NCBI GenBank assembly: GCA_001828935.1
Contig: MHZX01000110.1
Location: 20,594-84,593, forward strand
Reading direction: 5' to 3'
Length of the DNA stretch: 64,000 nucleotides
Source of the DNA: Rhodocyclales bacterium RIFCSPLOWO2_02_FULL_63_24
GTDB taxonomy: Bacteria; Pseudomonadota; Gammaproteobacteria; Burkholderiales; Rhodocyclaceae
This document shows, piece after piece, positions 1 through 9,639 of this stretch. Every line of letters starts with the position of its first letter. Position 1 is the stretch's first letter. A program made the translations under genes and the position numbers. The notes under the pieces were generated by a model. It was not told the DNA's origin and ran no database searches. It saw only the letters and a list, made by a program, of their open reading frames with translations.

Positions 1-1
1 G

Positions 2-544
2 CGCTTCGCCAACCTGCGCCTGCTGCTGGCCTACCAGATGACGGCGTCGGGCAAGAAGCTGCAGTTCATGGGCGCGGAGTTGGGGCAGTCCTGGGAATGG
101 CGAGCCGGCGAAGAACTGCCCTGGCATCTGCTGCAATATCCCATGCACGCCGGCGTACAGCGGCTGGTGGGCGACCTCAACCGGTTTTATTTGAAAGAAC
201 CGGCGTTGCACGAACTGGATTTTTCCGTTGAGGGTTTTCAATGGATCGACTGCCATGATGCCGACCAGTCGGTGGTGAGCTGGCTGCGTCGCTCGCGCGA
301 TGGCCGCCATGCCGTGGTGGTGCTGAATTTCACGCCCGTGCCGCGCCACGACTACCGCCTCGGCGTACCCCGGCTGCAGGACTACGTCGAGCGGATCAAC
401 ACCGATTCGGCGCACTACGGCGGCAGCGATCTGGGCAACAGCGGCCGCGTACAGGCCGAGCCCAAGCCGTGGATGGGCTTCCCCGCTTCGCTCGCGCTGA
501 CCTTGCCGCCGCTGGCGGCGCTGGTATTGCTGCCGGCTGACTGA
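2..544 (+). CDS. glgB: 1,4-alpha-glucan branching enzyme GlgB, C-terminal part (truncated by window start)
   Basis: Frame open from base 2: [33 protein letters not shown]...; GlgB-like C-terminal segment, stop at 544. Confidence 0.9.
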   Translation, partial: RFANLRLLLAYQMTASGKKLQFMGAELGQSWEWRAGEELPWHLLQYPMHAGVQRLVGDLNRFYLKEPALHELDFSVEGFQWIDCHDADQSVVSWLRRSRDGRHAVVVLNFTPVPRHDYRLGVPRLQDYVERINTDSAHYGGSDLGNSGRVQAEPKPWMGFPASLALTLPPLAALVLLPAD

Positions 545-559
545 GCCCGGCGCGGCTCT

Positions 560-913
560 TTACCCGCCCAAGAGCCCTTGCGTCAGCAGCCGGTCGATTT
601 CTGCCTCGGCTTGCACCCAGTCTTCCAGCGGATTGCCGGGCGCAAAGCCGCGTCGCTCGGCAATGTAATAGGCGGCCATTTCGATGTAATGCTTGCGCTG
701 CTCGGGAGGCACGCCGGCCGGCTTCTTGGCGGCGCGCGCTCGCACCGGTTTAGCCGCTGCCGCCGGCTTTGGCGCCGCCTTGGCTCTTGCTGCGGGCTCC
801 GGTTTCGGCGCCGGCTTCGCCTTGGCGGCCGTTTTTGCCTTTGTCGCGCTGGTTGCCGCGGCAGGCGCCGGACGCTTGGTGGGCGGACTCTTCGCACTAG
901 TCTTGGTTGCCAT
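560..913 (-). CDS. DUF2934-type protein with Ala/Lys/Pro-rich (histone H1-like) N-terminal tail
   Basis: C-terminal HYIEMAAYYIAERRGFAPGNPLEDWVQAEAEIDRLL resembles DUF2934; low-complexity KPAAAAK tail. Confidence 0.7.
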   Translation of the reverse strand: MATKTSAKSPPTKRPAPAAATSATKAKTAAKAKPAPKPEPAARAKAAPKPAAAAKPVRARAAKKPAGVPPEQRKHYIEMAAYYIAERRGFAPGNPLEDWVQAEAEIDRLLTQGLLGG

Positions 914-1030
914 GTGATCTCCTCCGGATTTCAAAAAACACTTCCATTGTCATCCTGCTCCCGCTACATGACAAGATATTGACGAACGTCAAGTTGCAGC
1001 ATGTTTGCGCGGTCGCGAACCGCGACGGGA

Positions 1031-1993
1031 TCAGGAGCGGAGGGCGGCCAGCTGCAGTGCGCCGTGCAGGCCCAGCGCCGGATCGGTGGCGACATGGACC
1101 GGCATGCGTGCGGCGATGGCGGCGTGTTCGGCCTTGGCCTTGAAGGCGGCGAGGAAGCCGCTGTGTTGCAGTATCGGCAGCAGTTTGGCGGCGATGCCGC
1201 CGGCCAGGAATACGCCGCCGCGCGCCAGGCAAGCCAGGGCCATGTCGCCGGCGAAAGCGCCATAGGCGGCGAGGAACAGGTCCAGCGAGCGCCGTTCGGC
1301 GCTGTCCGGCGCGTCCGGGTCGTTCAATGCGGCGCGCGCGGCGATTTCCTCGGGCGGCAATTCGACTCCGGCAAGGAATTCGTGGATCGCCGTCAGCCCA
1401 GGCCCGGACACCACTCGTTCCCAGGTGACGCGGCCATGCCTGGCGTGCAGGAAACGCCACAACGCCATCTGCTGCTCGTCGGCGGGGGCGAAAGCGACAT
1501 GGCCGCCCTCGCCGGCAACGATCCGCCATTGCCCGTCCTGCGGCAGGACGATAGCCATGCCCAGTCCGGTGCCGGCCCCTACCACCAGACAAGGCGCTGT
1601 GCCTAGCGGTTCTCCAGCCTGCAGGGTCAGTGTTTGCGCGCGGGAGGCGGTGACCGCACCCATGGCGGCGGCAGCGAAATCGTTCGCCAGGCGCAATACG
1701 GGAAGGCCGAATCCGCTCGCCAGGGATTCGCTGGCGATGCGCCAGGGCAGGTTGGTCAACTCTGCCGTGCGGCCGTCATCGGCGATCGGGCCGGCGACAG
1801 CGAGACAGCCGTCGTCGATGGTGGATGGGTTCGTCTGCGTGTCGGCGAAGAAGGTCGCGAGCAGACTGGCGAAATCGTGAAAGTCGGCGTTGGCGTAACG
1901 GCGTTCAACAACAAAATTGCCGTTGTGCGCCAAGCCCAGCAGCGTCTTGGTGCCGCCGATGTCGCCGCAAAGGATATAAGGCCTTTCCCCCAA
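1031..1993 (-). CDS. glk: Glucokinase (start uncertain: TTG ~1993 or GTG ~2005; the ORF runs open further upstream)
   Basis: YILCGDIGGTKTLLGLAHNG... GAGTGLGMA ... VAGEGGHVAFAP motifs of bacterial glucokinase. Confidence 0.9.
   Translation of the reverse strand: MGERPYILCGDIGGTKTLLGLAHNGNFVVERRYANADFHDFASLLATFFADTQTNPSTIDDGCLAVAGPIADDGRTAELTNLPWRIASESLASGFGLPVLRLANDFAAAAMGAVTASRAQTLTLQAGEPLGTAPCLVVGAGTGLGMAIVLPQDGQWRIVAGEGGHVAFAPADEQQMALWRFLHARHGRVTWERVVSGPGLTAIHEFLAGVELPPEEIAARAALNDPDAPDSAERRSLDLFLAAYGAFAGDMALACLARGGVFLAGGIAAKLLPILQHSGFLAAFKAKAEHAAIAARMPVHVATDPALGLHGALQLAALRS
1877..1903 (+). repeat. Family-A 27-bp repeat copy (within glk)
   Basis: GTGAAAGTCGGCGTTGGCGTAACGGCG vs consensus GCAARAGTCGGCGYTGGCGNNACGGCG. 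Confidence 0.6.
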
Positions 1994-2004
1994 CCCCCGT
2001 CCCA

Positions 2005-2057
2005 CGGCCGGCTTTGCACAGCCGGCCGGCTCCGGCGGCGCGGAGCCGTGCTCCGCG
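2005..2057. repeat. Two adjacent strong hairpins between thyA and glk
   Basis: 2005-2028 cGGCCGGCT-TTGCAC-AGCCGGCCg (9-bp stem) and 2039-2057 CGCGGAGC-CGT-GCTCCGCG (8-bp perfect stem). Confidence 0.75.
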
Positions 2058-2160
2058 AATTCCCGCCTTTGCCCCTGGGAAGGGGGTGACGGCGGTTCGT
2101 CGGCTACGCCTCCTTCGGCGATGGATGGTCCCGTCTTGGGGCGGCCCTGCGGCGGGACGT

Positions 2161-2967
2161 TCACACGGCCACCGGCGCCGCAATGTGCGGATATGGGTCG
2201 TAGGCTTCGAGCGCGAAGTCCTCGTAACGAAAGCCGAAAATGTCCTTTACCTCCGGGTTCAAGAGCATGGTGGGGCGTTGACGCGGTTCGCGGGAAAGTT
2301 GCTCGCGGGTCTGTACCAAGTGGTTGGAATAGAGGTGGCAGTCGCCGCCGGTCCACACGAATTCGCCCGGCGTCAGATCGCAGACCTGCGCCACCATCAG
2401 CGTGAACAGCGCATAGGAGGCGATGTTGAAGGGCACGCCGAGGAAGATGTCGGCGCTGCGTTGGTAGAGCTGGCAGGACAGCCGTCCGTCGGCGACGTAG
2501 AACTGGAACAGGGCGTGGCAGGGCGGCAACTTCATTTGCGGGATGTCGGCCGGGTTCCAGGCCGAGACGATGTGCCGGCGCGAATCCGGATTCTGCTTCA
2601 GGCCTTCGATCAGTTGCGCGATCTGGTCGATTTCCTTGCCGGGGTTGTCGGATGTGCCGGCCGGCCAGTGCCGCCACTGATGGCCATAGACCGGACCCAG
2701 GTCGCCGTTGGCGTCGGCCCAGTCGTCCCAGATCGAGACGCCGTGGTCCTTGAGGTAACGGATGTTGGTGTCGCCCTGGAGGAACCACAGCAGTTCGTGG
2801 ATGATCGAGCGCAGGTGCAGCTTCTTGGTGGTCAGCAGCGGAAAGCCCTCGGCCAGGTCGAAGCGCATCTGCCAGCCGAACACCGAGCGGGTGCCTGTGC
2901 CGGTACGGTCGGATTTCTCGTGTCCGTGGTCGAGGACGTGGCGCATCAGGTCAAGGTAGGGGCGCAT
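2161..2967 (-). CDS. thyA: Thymidylate synthase
   Basis: 268 aa, [38 protein letters not shown]... [26 protein letters not shown]. Confidence 0.98.
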   Translation of the reverse strand: MRPYLDLMRHVLDHGHEKSDRTGTGTRSVFGWQMRFDLAEGFPLLTTKKLHLRSIIHELLWFLQGDTNIRYLKDHGVSIWDDWADANGDLGPVYGHQWRHWPAGTSDNPGKEIDQIAQLIEGLKQNPDSRRHIVSAWNPADIPQMKLPPCHALFQFYVADGRLSCQLYQRSADIFLGVPFNIASYALFTLMVAQVCDLTPGEFVWTGGDCHLYSNHLVQTREQLSREPRQRPTMLLNPEVKDIFGFRYEDFALEAYDPYPHIAAPVAV

Positions 2968-3186
2968 GGATGGCGGCGGCGGGACATATAATCAAGCGTC
3001 CATTTTACTGGAATCGTCCATGACGCTCCCTCGCCCCATCGTGCAGCCGGCACGTCGCCACTCGCGGCCCGCGCCCTCTCTCGTATCCTGGGGCTCGGTT
3101 CGTCCGGCGCCGCGGTTGCCGCTGAAATGACAATGATGTTTCGACCGTCTATGCTGACAAGTCAATAGCCTGACGACCAATCGCCC

Positions 3187-4677
3187 ATGCTCGGATTCTT
3201 TTCCAACAAATCAACACATCCGCTGGCCGATGCGCGCGAGGTCAAGCGTATTCTTGCCGAGATCGTCGCCGGCGAGCCGCAGAGTGCCGTGGAAGAGGCC
3301 ACCGCCTGGCTGGAATCGCTCACCGCGAATGAGAGCTTCAAGCTGGCGCAGCGCCTCGAACTGATATTCAAGCTCGACGAAGCGGCCGTGGCGCAGGCGC
3401 GACGCCTTGGCCGCGACTATCCCGCCCTGGGCAGTACCAGCCGCGCCGCGGAAACGCGGCAGTGGGAACTCAGCCACGGCTATTGGCAACAGCTTGCCGC
3501 GGCCTATTTCGACTGCCTCGCCGGCTACCGCGCCGCGGAAAAGGAGCACGACGCGCTGCGGCCGCAGCTGCCCATGCTCTACGGCCGCCTGGTCAATGCC
3601 TTGGCGGCCCGGCTCAAGTGGATGCAGTTTCGCTACGGTCCGGTCGATCCGGAATTCTGGATGAGGGTGGGCGGCGTCTATCTCGCCGCCGTCGATGCGA
3701 AAGTCGCGCAGAAGCCGCTGCAACTCTATCCCGGCAGTGTCGAAAGCAGCATCGAGGCGGAATACCTCAAGGTGCTGCTGTTCCACGCGACCTCGATGGA
3801 CAACCTGCAGCCGCTCGAGATCGAGATCGCCGAACGCTTCATTACCCATTTCCTGCCTCACTTTTCGTTGATACGGGAACTCCTGAGGGAGAACGTGTAC
3901 TGGGTGGATGCCGCCAAGCCGTTGCCGCCGACGCGGCTTGCCAAGCACCCCGAGATCACGCCGACCTTGCGCTTCTTCAACGGGGCGCGGGCGGTAGAGG
4001 CCGTGGCGACCACCATCGAGCAGATCCGCAGCGAGGGCCGCGTGCCGCCGGGCATCAATCTCGGCGCACAGTACGAAGCCGCCAAGGTGATTCCGGTGCT
4101 GGAACACCTGGCGATGTGCTGGGCGCCCAAGCCGCCGATGCGCGGCAACGTGCGGCATCGGATCAATTCGCCGTTGAAGGTGGTGAATGGCCTGGCCGCC
4201 GTGCATCAGCGGCTTTCCGGACGCAGCGCCGGCACGCAAGGCTTCGAAACCTGGACCGTTGACGATGTCAGCCTGGGCGGTCTCGGCGCCCAGGCCGGGA
4301 TTTCCCGCAACGACTGGATCCGCATCGGCGGCCTGGTCGGCTTGCAGCCGGAGGGCGGCGACAACTGGCTGGTCGGCATCATCCGCCGCTATGTGCGGAC
4401 CACGCCGAATCAGGCTTCGGTGGGGATCGAAACCATATCGAAAACCCCGCGTGCCGTGTTTGCCGATGCTGGCGGTCTGCAGACCGAAGCCTTGCTGCTC
4501 GATGTCCCCGAAGTCGGCGAATACGCGCGCATGGCCTTGCCCGCCAATGCGCTGGAGGACAAGGTGACGCTGGTGTTTGCGCTGGACGACAAGAATGCCC
4601 GTCTGCATCCGCGGGAGACCTTGTCGACGGGCGCCGACTTCGTCATCGCGAATTTTTTCGTGCAGTCGTTCAGCTGA
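3187..4677 (+). CDS. Conserved hypothetical protein, 496 aa
   Basis: Long intact ORF; no family confidently recognised. Confidence 0.7.
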   Translation: MLGFFSNKSTHPLADAREVKRILAEIVAGEPQSAVEEATAWLESLTANESFKLAQRLELIFKLDEAAVAQARRLGRDYPALGSTSRAAETRQWELSHGYWQQLAAAYFDCLAGYRAAEKEHDALRPQLPMLYGRLVNALAARLKWMQFRYGPVDPEFWMRVGGVYLAAVDAKVAQKPLQLYPGSVESSIEAEYLKVLLFHATSMDNLQPLEIEIAERFITHFLPHFSLIRELLRENVYWVDAAKPLPPTRLAKHPEITPTLRFFNGARAVEAVATTIEQIRSEGRVPPGINLGAQYEAAKVIPVLEHLAMCWAPKPPMRGNVRHRINSPLKVVNGLAAVHQRLSGRSAGTQGFETWTVDDVSLGGLGAQAGISRNDWIRIGGLVGLQPEGGDNWLVGIIRRYVRTTPNQASVGIETISKTPRAVFADAGGLQTEALLLDVPEVGEYARMALPANALEDKVTLVFALDDKNARLHPRETLSTGADFVIANFFVQSFS

Positions 4678-5257
4678 CCGGGCGCACCGCCGACTTCGGC
4701 CGGAAGGCCTTGACCACGGTTTCGTGGGTTTCCACGTAGGGCCCGCCGATCAGGTCGAGGCAATAGGGCACCGCGGCGAAAATGCCGGGTACGCGCTGGC
4801 TGCCGTCGGCATTCCTGACGCCTTCCAGGGTTTCACGGATCGACTTCGGTTGCCCCGGCAGGTTGAGGATCAGGGACTTGCCGCGGATCACGCCGACTTG
4901 CCGCGACAGGATGGCCGTCGGCACGAAGGCCAGCGAGATCTGCCGCATCTGCTCGCCGAAGCCGGGCATGAGCTTGTGCGCCACGGCCAGCGTGGCTTCC
5001 GGCGTCACGTCGCGCGGCGCGGGACCGGTGCCGCCGGTGGTCAGCACCAGGTGGCAGCCGGCGACATCGCAGAGTTCGATCAGGGTCTGTTCGATCACGG
5101 CTTGTTCGTCCGGAATCAGGCGCGTCTCCAGGCGCCAGGGCGAGGCCAGTGCGCCGGCAAACCATTCGCGCAGCGCGGGGATACCCTTGTCCTCGTAGAC
5201 GCCGCTGGAAGCGCGGTCGGAAATCGATACCAGGCCGATCAGGAGTTCTTCGTTCAT
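4670..5257 (-). CDS. mog: Molybdopterin adenylyltransferase (MogA)
   Basis: MNEELLIGLVSISDRASSGVYEDKGIP... LVLTTGGTGPAPRDVTPEAT. Confidence 0.93.
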   Translation of the reverse strand: MNEELLIGLVSISDRASSGVYEDKGIPALREWFAGALASPWRLETRLIPDEQAVIEQTLIELCDVAGCHLVLTTGGTGPAPRDVTPEATLAVAHKLMPGFGEQMRQISLAFVPTAILSRQVGVIRGKSLILNLPGQPKSIRETLEGVRNADGSQRVPGIFAAVPYCLDLIGGPYVETHETVVKAFRPKSAVRPVS

Positions 5258-5259
5258 GA

Positions 5260-6009
5260 CTAGTCCTTGAGGCGGTTGTAGAGTTGGCCGAGATACTCGT
5301 TCAATGCTTGGCGGCTGCGGTTCAAGTCGCGGGGAAGCAGATCTTCCATCCGCGAAGATGATGCGGTGGTGAATGCTGTCGGTGCCGGAATCACCTCCAA
5401 CCCCTGCTTCTGGAACAGCGGAATCGCCCGCGGCAAGTGCCAGCCGTGGCTGACCAGCGCAATGCGGGCGATGCCCGCGGCCTTCAGCATGGAGGCCGAC
5501 AGGCTGGCATTTTCGGCGGTGTCACGTGAGGCGGCCTCGATCCAGCGCACCTTGACGCCGAAGTCGTGTTCCAGTGCGTCGCGCATCAATTCGGCCTCGG
5601 GCCGGCCGCCGAAGGGCGCGCCTCCCGTCACCAACAGCGGCAGGCGGGATTCGCGCGCCAGCCGGGCGCCGTAGCGCAGCCGTTCCAGCGTGGCGCGGCC
5701 GACCGTGTCGCCGCCGTATTCGGGCGCCCCGTAATAGGTGCCGCCACCGAGTACCACGATGGCTTGAGCCTTGGCGAGATCGCTGCGGGCGATCGGCGGG
5801 GCGGGTTCCAGGCTGGCCAGCAGACCGTTGCCGACGATGGGCAGGGACAGCACGAATAGGCCCAGCAGGGAAAAGGCGGCGAGCAGGCGGCCGCCGTGCT
5901 GCCAGCGCCGACTCCTGGCGCGCGTCAGCCACAGTCCCAAGAATGCCAGCAGCAGCGGCCCGGTGGGCGGCAGAATCAGGGCGGCGAGGAGCTTCTTCAG
6001 CAGAAACAT
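5260..6009 (-). CDS. YdcF/SanA family (DUF218) membrane protein
   Basis: N-terminal TM segments, AIVVLGGG...RYGARLA...LLVTGG...SRDTAENA signature. Confidence 0.88.
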   Translation of the reverse strand: MFLLKKLLAALILPPTGPLLLAFLGLWLTRARSRRWQHGGRLLAAFSLLGLFVLSLPIVGNGLLASLEPAPPIARSDLAKAQAIVVLGGGTYYGAPEYGGDTVGRATLERLRYGARLARESRLPLLVTGGAPFGGRPEAELMRDALEHDFGVKVRWIEAASRDTAENASLSASMLKAAGIARIALVSHGWHLPRAIPLFQKQGLEVIPAPTAFTTASSSRMEDLLPRDLNRSRQALNEYLGQLYNRLKD

Positions 6010-6109
6010 GGGTTAAAGAGGAGGTTGATCGCGTTTTATGAGGACTTACCGGGCCGCTATTATCAATGTAATTTACCCTGACCACGATTACTGCCAACGT
6101 AGGCTCTAA

Positions 6110-7405
6110 ATGACGGATCGCCATTACGGCATTGAAACGCTTTGCCTGCATGCCGGCGCCCAGCCGGACGCGGCGACCGGCGCACGTGCCTTGCCGATCC
6201 ACCAGACCACTTCCTTCGTCTTCGATTCGGCGGAGCACGCGGCCAGCCTGTTCAACCTGCAAACCTTCGGCAACGTCTATTCGCGCATCGGCAACCCGAC
6301 GGTCGCCGCCTTCGAGGAACGCATGGCGGCGCTGGAGGGGGGGCGCGCCGCGGTGGCCGCTGCCACCGGGCTGGCGGCGCAGATGGTGGCGCTACTGACC
6401 CTGTGCGAGGCGGGCGACCGCATCGTCGCGGCGCGGTCCTTGTATGGCGGCAGCTTTTCGCAGCTCGACGTCAGCCTGCGCAAGCTGGGCATCGAGACCG
6501 TCTTCGTCGATTCCGACGATCCGGGGAACTTCCGTGCCGCACTGTCGGACAACACCCGTTGCCTGTTCGCCGAGACGGTGGCGAATCCGCGCCTCAATGT
6601 GCTCGACATCGCCGCGGTGGCGGAAGTCGCCCACGCTCACCGCGTGCCGCTGATCATCGACAACACCGTGCCTTCGCCCTATTTGTGCCGGCCCTTCGAG
6701 CATGGGGCCGACATCGTGGTGCATTCGGCGACCAAATTTCTCGGCGGCCACGGCACCACGTTGGGCGGCGTGGTCATCGAGTCCGGCCATTTCGACTGGG
6801 GCAACGGCAAGTTTCCCGGCATGACCGAGCCTTCGGCCGGCTACCACGGCGTCAAGTTCTTTGAAACCTTCGGCGACTTCGGCTTCACCATGAAGGCGCG
6901 CATGGAAACCCTGCGCACCTTCGGTCCCGCCTTGTCGCCGTTTTCCGCCTGGCAGCTGATGCAGGGCATCGAGACGCTGCCCTTGCGCATGCAGCGGCAT
7001 TGCGAAAATGCACTGGCCGTGGCGCGACACCTGGCAAGCCATCCGCGTGTGGCCTGGGTTAACTATCCGGGCCTGCCGAGCAGCCCGGCGTACGCATTGG
7101 CACAGCGTTACCTCGGTTCGTCGCGCCATCCCGGTGCTGGCGCGCTGCTGGCGTTCGGCGTCAAGGGGGGGCAGCAGGCAGGCGAGCGCTTCATTGATGC
7201 GCTGCAGTTCTGCTCCCACCTGGCCAATATCGGCGATGCCAAGACGCTGGTGATCCATCCGGCCTCGACCACCCACCGGCAGTTGAGCGAGGCCGACCAG
7301 CGCGCCTCCGGGGTGATCCCGGACATGGTGCGCCTGTCGGTCGGACTGGAGACGCTGGACGACATCCTGTGGGACATCGACCAGGCCCTGGAGCGCTGCG
7401 CCTGA
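6110..7405 (+). CDS. metY: O-acetylhomoserine sulfhydrylase (aminocarboxypropyltransferase)
   Basis: Cys/Met-metabolism PLP enzyme: [18 protein letters not shown]...[23 protein letters not shown]. Confidence 0.93.
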   Translation: MTDRHYGIETLCLHAGAQPDAATGARALPIHQTTSFVFDSAEHAASLFNLQTFGNVYSRIGNPTVAAFEERMAALEGGRAAVAAATGLAAQMVALLTLCEAGDRIVAARSLYGGSFSQLDVSLRKLGIETVFVDSDDPGNFRAALSDNTRCLFAETVANPRLNVLDIAAVAEVAHAHRVPLIIDNTVPSPYLCRPFEHGADIVVHSATKFLGGHGTTLGGVVIESGHFDWGNGKFPGMTEPSAGYHGVKFFETFGDFGFTMKARMETLRTFGPALSPFSAWQLMQGIETLPLRMQRHCENALAVARHLASHPRVAWVNYPGLPSSPAYALAQRYLGSSRHPGAGALLAFGVKGGQQAGERFIDALQFCSHLANIGDAKTLVIHPASTTHRQLSEADQRASGVIPDMVRLSVGLETLDDILWDIDQALERCA

Positions 7406-7989
7406 TGGACTTCGACTTCATCGGCGGCATCGGCTGGCGCGATCTGGTGCTGGTTCTGGCGGCGATCATCGGTGTCTATCTGGTGTTGTCCGTGATGCGC
7501 CTGTTTCAGGTCGGCGGTCGGCACCGGCATGGCGCCAAACACGACACCAAACGCACGTTTTCCGGATGGGAACCCTATTCCCCGCGTCAGGACCCCGAGC
7601 CGCAGCCCGAATCGCTGCCGTTGCCGCGGTCCGAGCCGGCTGCGCCCGAGCGGGGATTTGCCCAGGCGCTGGCGCGTTCCAGTGTCGAGGCCGAGCTTCA
7701 GGGCTTGCGGCGCGAAAGCGCCGAACTGCGCGAGGAACTGGTGCGCCTGGCCGAGGAAGTCTCGCGGCTCAAGGCAAGTCGCAACGTGTCGCCGCTTTAC
7801 AACGAGGCGATGACGCTGGCACAGCAAGGCATGCCCGCCGATGGAATCGCCGGCCGCTGCGGCATTTCCATCGGCGAGGCGGAATTGGTCGCGGCGCTGG
7901 CCCGCGGCGGAGCTGAATTTGAGCGTCATGGACAAAGCGAGGATCGCGATGAACGAAACACCGACTCCGGAAACCGACCCCGCGGCTGA
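7405..7989 (+). CDS. DUF2802-type protein with N-terminal TM helix
   Basis: [35 protein letters not shown]...; C-terminal LAQQGMPADGIAGRCGISIGEAELVAALA; start overlaps metY stop. Confidence 0.75.
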   Translation: MDFDFIGGIGWRDLVLVLAAIIGVYLVLSVMRLFQVGGRHRHGAKHDTKRTFSGWEPYSPRQDPEPQPESLPLPRSEPAAPERGFAQALARSSVEAELQGLRRESAELREELVRLAEEVSRLKASRNVSPLYNEAMTLAQQGMPADGIAGRCGISIGEAELVAALARGGAEFERHGQSEDRDERNTDSGNRPRG

Positions 7990-8725
7990 AGACGCCCTCA
8001 AGCGGCGTCTCCTCAATCGCATCGCCGTGGCCGCCGTGGTGGTGGTGGGTCTGCTCGGCAGCCTGGCGATGTTCGATGCGATTTACACGTCGAAGCCTCC
8101 GCTGACGACCAAGGTGGCCGCCCTGCCGCCCAAAACCGAGGCCCCTCCGGTCGCGGAGCCGGTCAAGGAAGAGCCGGCCGCCGCCCCGACGGAAGCCAAG
8201 CCGGCCGAACCGGCAGCCGCGCCGGCAGCCGAGGGCAAGCCGGAGCCCGCCGTCGCGGCCAAGGCGGAGGAAAAGGCGGTGCCGGAGCGCACCGCCTCGC
8301 CGGGCGCGCCGCCGCTGCGGCCCTTGCCGCCGGAGAAACCGTTGACCCGTCCGGCCGTCAGCCGACCCGCGTCGGTGCGTCCTTCCGAACCGGTGCCGGC
8401 CGCGACTTCCCCGGCAGCGCGCCCGGAGCCGGCGCGCGAACTGGCGCGCGGGCCGGCCGCGCCGCGCCGGGCGCCTGCTTCGCGACCGATCACGCAGGCC
8501 GGCGAACGCCAGTACGCCTTGCAAGTGGGGGTTTTCGGCAACGTCGCCAATGCTGAAGACCTGCGCGCGAAACTGGAATTGCACGGGATTCCCTCCAGCA
8601 TCGAGGCGCGGGTCCATGTCGGTCCGTTCCGGACGCGCGAGGAGGCCGATGCCGCCCGTGCCAGGCTCAAGGAACTCGGGCTCGACGGCGGCCTGCTGGT
8701 TACCATGAAGGCGAAATCCCAGTGA
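7949..8725 (+). CDS. SPOR-domain protein with TM helix and Ala/Pro/Glu-rich linker
   Basis: MNETPTPETD...; C-terminal ALQVGVFGNVANAEDLRAKLELHGIPSSIEARVHVGPFRTREEADAARARLKELG is a SPOR repeat. Confidence 0.87.
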   Translation: MNETPTPETDPAAEDALKRRLLNRIAVAAVVVVGLLGSLAMFDAIYTSKPPLTTKVAALPPKTEAPPVAEPVKEEPAAAPTEAKPAEPAAAPAAEGKPEPAVAAKAEEKAVPERTASPGAPPLRPLPPEKPLTRPAVSRPASVRPSEPVPAATSPAARPEPARELARGPAAPRRAPASRPITQAGERQYALQVGVFGNVANAEDLRAKLELHGIPSSIEARVHVGPFRTREEADAARARLKELGLDGGLLVTMKAKSQ

Positions 8726-8774
8726 AGGCTAACGCAAGTATCATAGGCGTTGGGAAGAGAGGGCATAACCAAAA
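8722..8774 (+). repeat. Family-D repeat copy 1 (between SPOR gene and fliW)
   Basis: GTGAAGGCTAACG-N13-CGTTGGG-N12-AACCAAAA; identical spacing to the recG copy. Confidence 0.75.
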
Positions 8775-8792
8775 AGTGAACAGGACAAAGCC

Positions 8793-9245
8793 ATGAAAAT
8801 TGAAAGCCCGCGTTTTGGCACACTCGAAGTAGAGCCCTCGCGCATCATCGAATTTCCGCGCGGACTGGTCGGGCTGGAGCAGTGCAAGCGCTTTTCCCTG
8901 TTTCATCCCGAAGGCGAACAGCCCAGTTACTTCATCCTGCAATCGCTGGACGATCCCGAACTCGCGTTTCATATCGCCGATCCGTCCCACTTCGGCTTCG
9001 GCCACGAGATCATCCTGTCCGACGAAGAGGCCGCCGATCTTGCGCTGTCCGCGGCCGATTGCGAGGCAGCCAAATCGGTCGCCAATTCCATCTCGAAACT
9101 GGTCGTGGTGGTGATGCTGACCAAGGAAGGCCCCGGCCGGCCGGTGCGCGCCAATCTGAACGCGCCGCTGATCATCAACATGGAAACCCGGCGCGGCCTG
9201 CAGCACGTGTTTTCCCGTCTCGACTACAACGTATCCCCAAAGTAA
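8793..9245 (+). CDS. fliW: Flagellar assembly factor FliW
   Basis: [39 protein letters not shown]... typical FliW. Confidence 0.93.
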   Translation: MKIESPRFGTLEVEPSRIIEFPRGLVGLEQCKRFSLFHPEGEQPSYFILQSLDDPELAFHIADPSHFGFGHEIILSDEEAADLALSAADCEAAKSVANSISKLVVVVMLTKEGPGRPVRANLNAPLIINMETRRGLQHVFSRLDYNVSPK

Positions 9246-9258
9246 TCCGGAGCCTGTC

Positions 9259-9639
9259 ATGACCCGCAAAATCGTTTCCACGGTCGCCGCCCCGGCCGCC
9301 ATCGGCACCTATTCCCAGGCGGTGCAGGCCGGCAACACGATCTACCTGTCGGGCCAGATCGGCCTCGACCCCGCCAGCATGCAGATGGTGGACGGCATCG
9401 ACGCGCAGATCGTGCGCGTCTTCGAAAACCTCAAGGCCGTTGCCGCCGCTGCCGGAGCGACGCTGAACGATGCCGTGAAGTTCAACATCTACCTCACGGA
9501 TCTGGCCAACTTCGCCAAGGTCAACGAAACCATGGCGAAGTATGTCAGCGAGCCCTATCCGGCACGCGCCGCGGTGGGCGTCAAGGAATTGCCGCGCGGT
9601 GCACTGGTCGAGGCGGACGCCGTGCTCGTCCTTGGCTGA
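9259..9639 (+). CDS. RidA family reactive intermediate/imine deaminase
   Basis: [23 protein letters not shown]...[23 protein letters not shown]. Confidence 0.95.
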   Translation: MTRKIVSTVAAPAAIGTYSQAVQAGNTIYLSGQIGLDPASMQMVDGIDAQIVRVFENLKAVAAAAGATLNDAVKFNIYLTDLANFAKVNETMAKYVSEPYPARAAVGVKELPRGALVEADAVLVLG

